A stretch of 15,427 nt of DNA from NCBI GenBank assembly GCA_903928395.1, contig CAIYQS010000248.1:1-15427 (forward strand). The letters are read 5' to 3'. Below, one piece after another: positions 7,464 to 13,963 of the stretch (positions are counted from its first letter, which is position 1; each line of letters begins with the position of its first letter). The notes below the pieces were generated by a model. The model did not search any database, was not told where the DNA came from, and saw only the letters and a program-made list of their open reading frames with translations. Source of the stretch: an uncultured Actinomycetes bacterium (GTDB taxonomy: Bacteria; Actinomycetota; Actinomycetes; Nanopelagicales; Nanopelagicaceae). The translations under genes were made by a program, and so were the position numbers.

Positions 7464-8314
7464 TAGATCTTCCTTCCGGTCAAGAGTGTGAAAGCGGATT
7501 CGTAACGCTCGCGAGTTTTCTCAACAACTTCTTGAGGCAACTCAGGGGGAGGGCTCTTTCGGTCCCATCCGGAGGCGAGCAGCCAATCGCGTACGTATTG
7601 CTTATCAAAAGAGGGTTGCGCGCCACCTGGCTTCCAAGAGTCGGCTGCCCAAAAACGGGAAGAGTCCGGGGTGAGGGCTTCGTCGCCCAAGCAGATCTTA
7701 CCGTCGTTGTCTCTCCCGAATTCAAATTTGGTATCCGCGAGAATAATTCCTCGCGTTGCGGCGTACATCAGAGCCGTTGTATAGAGTTGCAAAGTTAAGG
7801 AACGAAGCGTTTGCGCATCAGATTCCCCGACAATTGTTGAAGTCTTTTCAAATGAGATGTTCTCATCATGATCACCCATTTCAGCTTTGGTAGCTGGGGT
7901 AAAAATACTTTCTGGCAATTTGGAACCATCCTGCAATCCTTTTGGCAACGGGATGCCGGTCACGGATTGGGAATTTTGGTACTCCACCCATCCTGATCCA
8001 GTGAGGTAACCGCGCGCGACACATTCAATGGGAAACATGTGAAGTGGCTTAACAATGACCGCACGATCCTTTACTCCATCCGGTACCTCAACTGAAATTA
8101 AATGGTTCGGAACCAGGTCCGCAAACATATCGAACCAGAAGAGCGAAAGTTGTGTCAGAAGTTTGCCTTTTCCAGGTATTGGAGTTGGCAAAATGTAATC
8201 GAAAGCCGAGATTCGATCACTCGCAACTATCAGCAACTGACCTTTCGAATTTGTGTAGAGGTCGCGAACTTTGCCGCTACGTAAATGGTCCCAACCATCA
8301 ATCATGGTGCTCAC
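7463..8314 (-). CDS. purC: SAICAR synthase
   Basis: PurC joins aspartate to CAIR using ATP, giving SAICAR (step 7). The 283-residue protein carries the family signatures GKVRDLY (14-20), ASDRISAFDYILPTPIPGKG (31-50), ECVARGYLTGSGW (97-109), IFTPATKAEMGDHDENISFE (137-156), ADTKFEFG (193-200) and DEALTPDSSRFW (211-222). Two starts are possible. The GTG at 8314 gives a four-base overlap with the purB stop (GTGA). An ATG three codons later (8305) would leave a 5-base gap and has GGTGAG just upstream as a better Shine-Dalgarno sequence. I report the longer form; the difference is three residues (VST). The stop is shared with the purS start. PurE/PurK, which make its substrate CAIR, are not in the window. 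Confidence 0.97.
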   Translation of the reverse strand: MSTMIDGWDHLRSGKVRDLYTNSKGQLLIVASDRISAFDYILPTPIPGKGKLLTQLSLFWFDMFADLVPNHLISVEVPDGVKDRAVIVKPLHMFPIECVARGYLTGSGWVEYQNSQSVTGIPLPKGLQDGSKLPESIFTPATKAEMGDHDENISFEKTSTIVGESDAQTLRSLTLQLYTTALMYAATRGIILADTKFEFGRDNDGKICLGDEALTPDSSRFWAADSWKPGGAQPSFDKQYVRDWLLASGWDRKSPPPELPQEVVEKTRERYESAFTLLTGRKI

Positions 8315-9714
8315 CGGATACTAGCGGGGCGATACTTTGCCGCTTCGGCATGTGCTGATGCAATCGCCGCAATGCGATTAATCACTCTGGTTGTTTGCGC
8401 CATAGCATCTCCAGTGAATTCCAATGGAGAAGATAATAAGGCTTCTAATTGCGCCTTATTAAGCGGAATTCGCGGATCAGCTGCAATCGCATCGATCATG
8501 GAGTTTGGAAGTCCCTGGCGAATTGCAAGTGCCGCCGCAACTGCATGATCCTTAATGACCTCATGTGCAACTTCCCGACCGACTCCCGCTTTAACAGCTG
8601 CAACTAAAATTTTTGTGGTTGCAAGAAAGGGTAAGTACCGCGCCAATTCTGCGCTAATGACTTCTGGGAAAGCACCAAATTCGTTAATCACCGTCATGAA
8701 GGTTTCGAGTAATCCGTCTATCGCGTAAAAAGCATCTGGGAGTGCGATTCGGCGTACAACACTGCACGAAACATCACCTTCATTCCATTGATCTCCACTT
8801 AGCTCTCCAACCATGGATGCATAACCGCGCAAAACTACTGAGAGTCCATTCACGCGCTCACAAGACCTGGTATTCATCTTGTGCGGCATGGCACTTGATC
8901 CCACTTGCCCGGCTTTAAAACCTTCGGTTACTAGTTCGGCACCCGCCATCAAACGGATCGATGTGGCAAAAGAAGAGGGGGCTGCCGCTAATTGGACCAA
9001 TGTGGTTATGACATCAAAATCGAAAGAGCGTGGATAAATTTGGCCGGTTGAATCCAATACTCGATTAAATCCCAGATGCGCTGCAACTTCTTGCTCCAGC
9101 TCTTGATGAGCCGTGGCGCTACCTAACAGATCTACAGAATCCTGTGCAGTTCCTACCGGACCCTTTATCCCACGGATCGGGTAACGTTCAATCAAATTTT
9201 CCAAGCGCTCGTACGCAAAAAGCAGTTCTTCGGCCGCCGAAGCAAATCGCTTGCCAAGCGTTGTTACTTGCGCTGCAACATTGTGAGAACGACCTGTAAT
9301 AGGTTGATCAATGTATTGCCCAGCGCGATCACCAAGCATCGCGAGCGTAGCAACTACTCGATCCCGGATAAGCAACAATCCATCGCGAATCTGCATCGCT
9401 TCGACATTTTCGGTGAGATCGCGTGACGTCATTCCCGCGTGAATTGATTCGTGGCCGGCTAGAGCGTTGAACTCCTCGATCCGCGCTTTGACGTCGTGCC
9501 GAGTTAATTTTTCGCGTTCATCAATCGAAGCGAGGTTGACGTGTGGCAAAAGCTTTTCGTAATCAGCGATCGTTTCACCAGGAATTGCGTGACCGAGTCT
9601 TGACTGGGCGCGCATCACCGCTACCCATAATTTGCGTTCCTGGATGATCTTGGACTCAGGTGACCAGATTGAGCGCATCTCGGCCGATGCATATCGATCA
9701 GCTAAAACGCTCAT
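8311..9714 (-). CDS. purB: Adenylosuccinate lyase
   Basis: PurB acts twice: it splits SAICAR to AICAR plus fumarate (step 8), and adenylosuccinate to AMP plus fumarate. The 467-residue protein belongs to the fumarase/aspartase superfamily. The superfamily signature loop GSSAMPHKMN is at 272-281 with the expected catalytic serine, and TGRSHN (140-145) carries the conserved His144. Other landmarks are RHDVKARIEEF (72-82) and GMTSRDLTENV (94-104). It looks like the actinobacterial PurB type in length and pattern. It starts 3 bases after the purD stop, with only a weak GAGAG-type ribosome site, so it is probably translated by coupling. Its position between purD and purC fits both roles. Certain identification. 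Confidence 0.98.
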   Translation of the reverse strand: MSVLADRYASAEMRSIWSPESKIIQERKLWVAVMRAQSRLGHAIPGETIADYEKLLPHVNLASIDEREKLTRHDVKARIEEFNALAGHESIHAGMTSRDLTENVEAMQIRDGLLLIRDRVVATLAMLGDRAGQYIDQPITGRSHNVAAQVTTLGKRFASAAEELLFAYERLENLIERYPIRGIKGPVGTAQDSVDLLGSATAHQELEQEVAAHLGFNRVLDSTGQIYPRSFDFDVITTLVQLAAAPSSFATSIRLMAGAELVTEGFKAGQVGSSAMPHKMNTRSCERVNGLSVVLRGYASMVGELSGDQWNEGDVSCSVVRRIALPDAFYAIDGLLETFMTVINEFGAFPEVISAELARYLPFLATTKILVAAVKAGVGREVAHEVIKDHAVAAALAIRQGLPNSMIDAIAADPRIPLNKAQLEALLSSPLEFTGDAMAQTTRVINRIAAIASAHAEAAKYRPASIR

Positions 9715-9717
9715 GGG

Positions 9718-10971
9718 TTAATTCTCTCGTACTTTTTGCGGGAGGGACGCCGTGAGCGCAATATCGTGGCGATAGTGGCTACCGCGCAACCCGATTTTTG
9801 AAATCGCCTCGTAAGCCTTTGATCTAGCGGTACTTAAATTTTCGCCTACTCCTGTAATCGTAAGTACCCGCCCGCCCGATGAGAGCAGACTTCCATCCTT
9901 GAGCGTGGTACCAGCATAAAAAACGGTTGCGTTTTCTACTGATTCAAGTCCGGTGATTGGATCTCCCAATTTGGGGGCAGTTGGATACCCCTCCGCGGCG
10001 AGAACCACGGTGACCGCCGACTCTGGTGCCCAATCTAACGTTGAAGAATTCTTGAGGGCCCCCGTTGCAGCCTGGTACAAGAGCTTAGCTAATGGAGTAT
10101 TTAGCCGAGGTAGCAAAACCTGTGTTTCTGGATCTCCAAATCGCGCATTAAATTCGATGACCCGAATCCCCTGTTTTGTAAGCGCTAGCCCGGCGTAAAG
10201 CAACCCAATGAAGGGAGTTCCGCGCGCGTTCATTTCTGCAATGGTGGGTTTGAGAACTTGGATGAGGGTCTGCTCCACAATGTCAGCTGGTGCCCATGGC
10301 AAGGGCGAGTACGCGCCCATCCCACCAGTGTTTGGACCCAAGTCTCCATCAAACACTCGCTTGAAGTCCTGTGCTGGCTGCATCGCCAGAATTGTGGTGC
10401 CATCGGAAATTCCAAAGAGGGAGACTTCTGGTCCATCCAAATACTCTTCAATAACCACGCACGGTGAGAGATAAGCATGATCAAGCGCTAATTGGCGATC
10501 GTTCGTTACCACTACGCCTTTACCTGCCGCAAGCCCATCGTGCTTAACAACATAGGGGGTACCCAATGCATCTAGTGCGGCAACAATTTCGGCTTTGGTT
10601 GTGCAGGTGAAACTGCGTGCGGTTGGAACTCCCGCGTCGCGCATGACTTGTTTAGCAAAATCTTTTGAACCTTCGAGTTGCGCCGCAAGGGCGCTGGGGC
10701 CAAATACCGCGATTCCTGCCTTGCGGAGCGCATCTGCCACCCCATTGACCAATGGCTTCTCGGGGCCAATCACGACAAGATCGACACCCAATTCCTTGGC
10801 AAGTTCGACTACTTCAGAATTGCTATCTGCATCCACGGGGTGACACTTAGCAATGAGCGCAATTCCAGGGTTACCTGGGGCGACATGTAACTCTTCTAAT
10901 ATGGGATCGCGGTTAAGTGCCTGCGCCAAGGCGTGTTCACGGCCGCCGGATCCAATCAGAAGTACTTTCAA
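9718..10971 (-). CDS. purD: Phosphoribosylamine-glycine ligase (GAR synthetase)
   Basis: PurD joins glycine to phosphoribosylamine with ATP, giving GAR (step 2). The 417-residue protein has the standard order: N-terminal dinucleotide-like fold VLLIGSGGREHAL (3-15), ATP-grasp region with KHDGLAAGKG (143-152), FDGDLGPNTGGMGAYSPLP (207-225), the metal-binding NARFGDPETQVLLPRL (275-290), and a C-terminal domain ending near GSHYRHDI. The start codon is TTG at 10971: MKVLLIGSGG is the canonical PurD start, so no alternative fits. AAGGGA lies 6 bases upstream, inside the end of purA, and the TTG overlaps the purA stop (TTGA). The weaker start codon may lower its rate relative to neighbours, which is inference. 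Confidence 0.97.
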   Translation of the reverse strand: MKVLLIGSGGREHALAQALNRDPILEELHVAPGNPGIALIAKCHPVDADSNSEVVELAKELGVDLVVIGPEKPLVNGVADALRKAGIAVFGPSALAAQLEGSKDFAKQVMRDAGVPTARSFTCTTKAEIVAALDALGTPYVVKHDGLAAGKGVVVTNDRQLALDHAYLSPCVVIEEYLDGPEVSLFGISDGTTILAMQPAQDFKRVFDGDLGPNTGGMGAYSPLPWAPADIVEQTLIQVLKPTIAEMNARGTPFIGLLYAGLALTKQGIRVIEFNARFGDPETQVLLPRLNTPLAKLLYQAATGALKNSSTLDWAPESAVTVVLAAEGYPTAPKLGDPITGLESVENATVFYAGTTLKDGSLLSSGGRVLTITGVGENLSTARSKAYEAISKIGLRGSHYRHDIALTASLPQKVREN

Positions 10972-12251
10972 ATCAAATCCCTTACCAAGATCGTTTCGTT
11001 GCGACCTGGACCAACCCCAATTGCACTTATAGGCGCTCCTGAAATATCTTCCAAGAATTTAACGTAAGCGCGGGCATTTGGAGGCAAGTCTTCAAGTTTG
11101 CGGGCCTTGGAGATATCTTCGCTCCAACCAGGGAGATACTCGTAAATCGGCTTCGCGTGATGGAAGTCTGATTGTGACGAAGGAAGTTCTTCGACTCGCT
11201 TTCCATCAATTTCATAAGCGACACATACTGGGATTTGCTCCCAACCTGTCAGCACATCGAGTTTAGTTAAGAAGAAATCTGTTAAACCATTAACACGCAC
11301 GGCATACCGTGCAATCGGTGCGTCATACCAGCCACAGCGACGAGCGCGACCAGTTGTAACGCCGATTTCTCCGCCGATAGTGCGAAGCTTTTCGCCATCT
11401 TCATCAAAGAGTTCGGTAGGAAATGGGCCGGATCCGACACGAGTGGTGTACGCCTTAACGATTCCAATCACGCGAGTGATCTTCGTCGGTCCAATTCCCG
11501 AACCAGTTGAAGCTCCACCAGCAGTTGGATTAGAAGATGTGACAAAGGGATACGTCCCGTGATCGACATCGAGCAAGGTTCCCTGCGAACCTTCCAATAA
11601 AACATTTTTGCCTGCTTTGAGCGCTTGATCAAGAAGTAAAACGGTATCGGTGACATATGGTCTCAAAAGTTCTGCATAACCAAGGTACTCGTTCAATACA
11701 TCTTCAGCTTCAATACCTTTACGATTAAATACCTTAATCAAAACCTGATTTTTATCCCGAAGTGCTGCCTCAATCTTCTGCCGCAAGATGGATGGATCAA
11801 AGAGATCTTGAACTCGGATTCCGATTCGATTTATTTTGTCGGCATAAGCAGGACCAATACCTCGACCCGTTGTGCCTATCTTTGAATTACCAAGAAAACG
11901 CTCCGAAACTTTATCTATGGTGCGGTGGTAGGGGGTTATCAAGTGAGCATTTGTGCTGATCTTTAGTTTGGAGGTGTCTATGCCACGTTCATTCAATCCG
12001 CGAATTTCTTGAAGTAGCACTGAAGGATCGATCACAACGCCGTTTCCAATCACGGGAACAACGTTGGGACTCAAAATTCCAGATGGAAGAAGGTGGAGCG
12101 CATATTTCTGATCACCGATGACAACGGTATGACCGGCGTTATTCCCGCCTTGATACCGAACCACATAGTCAACGCGATCTCCCAAGATATCGGTTGCTTT
12201 GCCCTTACCTTCATCGCCCCATTGAGCGCCGAGCAGTACTAGAGCAGGCAT
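10968..12251 (-). CDS. purA: Adenylosuccinate synthetase
   Basis: PurA uses GTP to join aspartate to IMP, giving adenylosuccinate, the first of two steps to AMP; PurB completes the branch. The 427-residue length is normal. Clear motifs are GAQWGDEGKGK (8-18) with catalytic Asp13, QGGNNAGHTVV (34-44) with His41, TTGRGIGPAYADK (127-139), LEGSQGTLLDVDHGTYPFVT in the middle, and TTGRARRCGWYDA later in the protein. The ATG at 12251 has AGGA 6 bases upstream. It heads the ten-gene run and lies 65 bases after fba, so it is the likely first cistron if that gap has a promoter. I could not identify a convincing promoter there. Confidence 0.98.
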   Translation of the reverse strand: MPALVLLGAQWGDEGKGKATDILGDRVDYVVRYQGGNNAGHTVVIGDQKYALHLLPSGILSPNVVPVIGNGVVIDPSVLLQEIRGLNERGIDTSKLKISTNAHLITPYHRTIDKVSERFLGNSKIGTTGRGIGPAYADKINRIGIRVQDLFDPSILRQKIEAALRDKNQVLIKVFNRKGIEAEDVLNEYLGYAELLRPYVTDTVLLLDQALKAGKNVLLEGSQGTLLDVDHGTYPFVTSSNPTAGGASTGSGIGPTKITRVIGIVKAYTTRVGSGPFPTELFDEDGEKLRTIGGEIGVTTGRARRCGWYDAPIARYAVRVNGLTDFFLTKLDVLTGWEQIPVCVAYEIDGKRVEELPSSQSDFHHAKPIYEYLPGWSEDISKARKLEDLPPNARAYVKFLEDISGAPISAIGVGPGRNETILVRDLI

Positions 12252-12316
12252 TCTTTTTCCTAACCTTTATCTCAGTTGATGCAACGTATTTAGACTAACT
12301 GGAGTATTTGGAATTA
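12252..12316 (-). promoter_or_regulatory. fba-purA spacer
   Basis: The 65-base gap begins after the fba TAA with a second in-frame TAA, so fba ends with tandem stops. It contains a loose inverted repeat CAGTT...AACTG with 19 bases between the arms, and the purA ribosome site AGGA. I found no G/C-rich hairpin followed by a U-tract, hence no intrinsic terminator. The only promoter-like pair (ATTCCA, 16 bases, TAAATA) is poor. Whether purA is co-transcribed with fba is therefore open. Confidence 0.3.
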
Positions 12317-13348
12317 TTATTTGATTGCGGTCCCGGCAGAACGAAGATCTTCGCAGGCTACTACAACACGCTTAGCAAGTCCGGCTTCCCCGGCCTTACC
12401 CCACGCACGTGGATCGTAGGCTTTCTTGTTTCCAACTTCGCCGTCAATCTTGAGAACTCCGTCATAGTTTTTAAAGACATGATCGGCGATAGGACGAGTA
12501 AACGCGTACTGGGTATCAGTATCAATGTTCATCTTTACAACGCCGTAATCAAGGGACTCGCGGATTTCAGAAAGTAATGAGCCAGAGCCACCATGAAAAA
12601 CAAGATCCATTGGCTTAGAGCCGGCAGGAAGTCCAAGTTTTGCGGCGACTGCATCTTGAAGAGTCTGCAAAATCTTTGGTTGAAGAACAACGTTTCCTGG
12701 CTTATAAACACCGTGCACATTTCCGAAGGTCGCTGCCACCATGTACCGAGCCTGTGGGTCACTGCCCAGTGTTTCGATCGTTAAGAGTGCATCTTCGGGA
12801 GTTGAATACAACTTTGCATCGTGCTTTGCCTCTATGCCATCTTCTTCGCCACCAACAACGCCAATTTCGATTTCGAGGATTGTGTTCGCAGCTTTAGACT
12901 TTTCTAATAATTCTTTTGCGATACTCATATTTTCTGGCATTGAAACCGCAGATCCATCCCACATATGTGAGTTGAAGAGTGGAGCCTTACCTGACTTAAT
13001 TCGATCCGCACCAAATGCCAAAAGCGGACGCATAAAGCCATCAAGTTTTTCGGCCGGGCAGTGATCGGTGTGAATTCCAATATTGACTTTGTAGTTCTTA
13101 GCCACAATGTGAGCGAACTCCGCAAGAGCCACTGCGCCATCCACCATATTTTTTACAGTCGAACCTGAAAGGTATTCCGCTCCGCCCCAAGAAATCTGGA
13201 TGATCCCATCGGACTCGGCTTCGGCGAAACCGCGGATGGCACCAATGAGCGTCTGAGATGACGAGACGTTAATAGCTGGGTAGGCAAAGGCACCAGCCTT
13301 CGCGCGATCCAACATATGTGCATAAATTTCCGGGGTTGCGATTGGCAT
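12317..13348 (-). CDS. fba: Class II fructose-bisphosphate aldolase
   Basis: Zinc-dependent aldolase that interconverts fructose-1,6-bisphosphate with DHAP and glyceraldehyde-3-phosphate in glycolysis and gluconeogenesis. The 343-residue protein starts MPIATPEIYAHMLDRAKAG, the usual start of this actinobacterial type. HTDHC (93-97) supplies the catalytic Asp95 and zinc ligand His96. EIEIGVVGGEEDG (159-171) is the conserved Glu region. His212 in FGNVHGVYKPGN and His252 in FHGGSGS are the other expected zinc ligands. The final DTDTQYAFTRPI and GNKKAYDPRAWGKAGE are also typical. I use the ATG at 13348, with GGAG 10 bases upstream. The frame stays open 25 codons further to a TTG at 13423, but that extension is not conserved in this family. 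It is transcribed toward purA. Confidence 0.97.
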   Translation of the reverse strand: MPIATPEIYAHMLDRAKAGAFAYPAINVSSSQTLIGAIRGFAEAESDGIIQISWGGAEYLSGSTVKNMVDGAVALAEFAHIVAKNYKVNIGIHTDHCPAEKLDGFMRPLLAFGADRIKSGKAPLFNSHMWDGSAVSMPENMSIAKELLEKSKAANTILEIEIGVVGGEEDGIEAKHDAKLYSTPEDALLTIETLGSDPQARYMVAATFGNVHGVYKPGNVVLQPKILQTLQDAVAAKLGLPAGSKPMDLVFHGGSGSLLSEIRESLDYGVVKMNIDTDTQYAFTRPIADHVFKNYDGVLKIDGEVGNKKAYDPRAWGKAGEAGLAKRVVVACEDLRSAGTAIK

Positions 13349-13511
13349 GAGTGATGTTCTCCAGTGTTGTAGTAGTGGGCTGTTCAGTTGAAACTGGCTG
13401 TAAGTGGGACGCCACTGGCTCAACGCTGGGTCAGGCTGTCTTGCTTACGGCTAATCCCACCACATTTCGGGGCGGATTGGAAAACCCGTCGAATTATTGG
13501 GTTACCGCGCC
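13349..13511 (-). promoter_or_regulatory. fba leader with alternative pairings near the RBS
   Basis: The 163 bases before fba, read on the minus strand, contain segments that could pair in exclusive ways. GUGGGA (13460-13455) can pair with UCCCAC (13409-13404). The same UCCCAC region can instead form a local hairpin, AGUGG (13416-13412) with CCACU (13407-13403). CCAGUG (13418-13413) can pair with CACUGG (13366-13361), which includes the first two bases of the fba Shine-Dalgarno GGAG. A small palindrome CAGTT-TC-AACTG lies at 13396-13385. All arms are only 5-6 bp and such matches can occur by chance, so this is suggestive only. No known riboswitch class was recognised. Confidence 0.25.
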
Positions 13512-13577
13512 CTAATTGATCCCAAAGTGGCTCAATATTCGGTCAATCCCCAGAAGTCCGAAGTTTGAGTGAGCCAT
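13512..13577 (-). CDS. Possible 21-residue peptide ORF upstream of fba
   Basis: A 22-codon frame (ATG at 13577, TAG at 13512) preceded by AAAGGAGG (13592-13585) with a 7-base spacer, a textbook ribosome-binding site and stronger than most annotated genes here. The predicted peptide begins MAHSNFGLLGID and ends LSHFGIN; it has no Cys, no signal peptide, and a loose internal echo (NFGLLGI/HFGI). It resembles nothing I recognise. It ends 163 bases before fba on the same strand, so it could be a leader peptide for fba or a free-standing small protein. A 46-codon frame overlaps it in another register (13532-13672). The evidence is the ribosome site alone; codon-level evidence is not possible at this length. 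Confidence 0.35.
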   Translation of the reverse strand: MAHSNFGLLGIDRILSHFGIN

Positions 13578-13610
13578 CGCTTGGCCTCCTTTAAGAAGCC
13601 AGCGACCGGC
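13573..13610 (-). promoter_or_regulatory. Hairpin presenting an RBS in its loop
   Basis: On the minus strand the arms are GCCGGTCGCTGGC (13610-13598) and GCCAAGCGATGGC (13585-13573). They pair as 3+5+3 Watson-Crick base pairs, with one internal loop (GG opposite U) and one bulged A. The 12-base loop UUCUUAAAGGAG carries most of the Shine-Dalgarno sequence. The AUG of the small ORF at 13577 lies inside the 3' arm. The structure would display the ribosome site but bury the start codon. It lacks a U-tract, so it is not an intrinsic terminator on this strand. Confidence 0.45.
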
Positions 13611-13780
13611 GATCTCAAAAGTATGTAGATGTGCGATGACCTTAAAAGCGCCATTGAGTATTGAAAACACATTGCCCCCTTATCTATTTTGTCTATCTTC
13701 TCTTTCGCTTCCCCAGTTTTCTGAGGCAGCTTTGCTTTAGGTTGGCGAAATTACGTGAATTCATGACAAAAGCGACGGGG

Positions 13781-13804
13781 TCGACTCCATAGATGTGGAG
13801 CCGA
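13781..13804 (+). promoter_or_regulatory. Hairpin in the acs upstream region
   Basis: TCG-A-CTCCA, loop TAGATG, TGGAG-C-CGA forms a stem of 5 bp plus 3 bp around one A/C mismatch. It has no following T-run, so a terminator role is unlikely. It may be a protein-binding dyad or an RNA fold if transcription toward acs begins upstream. Function unknown. Confidence 0.3.
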
Positions 13805-13867
13805 GCGCAGTGTGGATATCTAGCTGGCGAAAACCTAGCGATTGGATATGTGGTTGCTCTAATTGAG

Positions 13868-13883
13868 TGTGGGATGTGTCACA
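13868..13883 (+). promoter_or_regulatory. CRP/GlxR-like operator upstream of acs
   Basis: TGTGGGATGTGTCACA matches the cAMP-receptor-protein (CRP/GlxR) consensus TGTGA-N6-TCACA at nine of ten defined positions. It lies 80 bases before the acs start. acs genes are known CRP-family targets in several bacteria, which supports the call. A weak promoter pair TTGAGT (13863-13868), 16 bases, TAGAAA (13885-13890) would place the operator between -35 and -10, a repressing position. If the true promoter lies further downstream the site could activate. Site match seen directly; regulator and sign are inference. Confidence 0.45.
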
Positions 13884-13963
13884 GTAGAAAGAGAAAGTTT
13901 CCCATGTAGGCCCTTTGCAGAACATCCTTGTGAGACTGGACCGGCACAGGTAACCTCACGGGC

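Larger units (their letters stand above)
1453..12251 (-). other. Ten-gene purine operon
   Basis: purA, purD, purB, purC, purS, purQ, purL, the SCP_3 gene, purF and purM run on one strand. Junctions in that order are -4, +3, -4, -1, -1, -1, +9, -4 and -4 bases (taking ATG for purL and GTG for purC). Start codons reuse the preceding stop as ATGA, GTGA, TTGA, TGATG or TAATG. There is no room for internal promoters or terminators outside coding sequence, so a single long transcript with translational coupling is the simplest reading. This is inference from spacing; no transcript data are available. Confidence 0.85.
13349..13963. other. Divergent fba-acs intergenic region
   Basis: This 615-base interval is unusually long beside the near-zero gaps in the purine operon. 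No ORF of 60 or more codons lies wholly in it. The left two fifths (13349-13610) hold the fba leader signals described separately. The middle (about 13681-13740) is pyrimidine-rich on the plus strand with no clear signal. The right part (13741-13963) is the acs leader with a hairpin, a partial direct repeat and a CRP-like site. No tRNA-like cloverleaf or known riboswitch core was recognised. Confidence 0.7.

Noticed and set aside
12252..12316. Possible terminator between fba and purA
   Set aside because: No stable G/C stem followed by a U-run is present; the only inverted repeat has 5-bp arms and a 19-base loop.
13349..13423. 25-codon N-terminal extension of Fba from a TTG at 13423
   Set aside because: The aldolase family normally begins at MPIATPE; the extra residues carry no conserved feature and no ribosome site was seen for the TTG.
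13411..13440. GCCACTG resembling part of a cobalamin riboswitch
   Set aside because: The other required core boxes are absent on both strands, so the heptamer is a chance match.
13585..13592. Plus-strand CCTCCTTT, like the 3' end of 16S rRNA
   Set aside because: Only eight bases match and the flanks do not resemble 16S rRNA. It is better explained as the complement of a minus-strand Shine-Dalgarno sequence.
13636..13740. 34-codon plus-strand ORF in the fba-acs interval
   Set aside because: No Shine-Dalgarno sequence precedes its ATG, and its composition (Leu/Ser/Pro) follows the local pyrimidine-rich tract.
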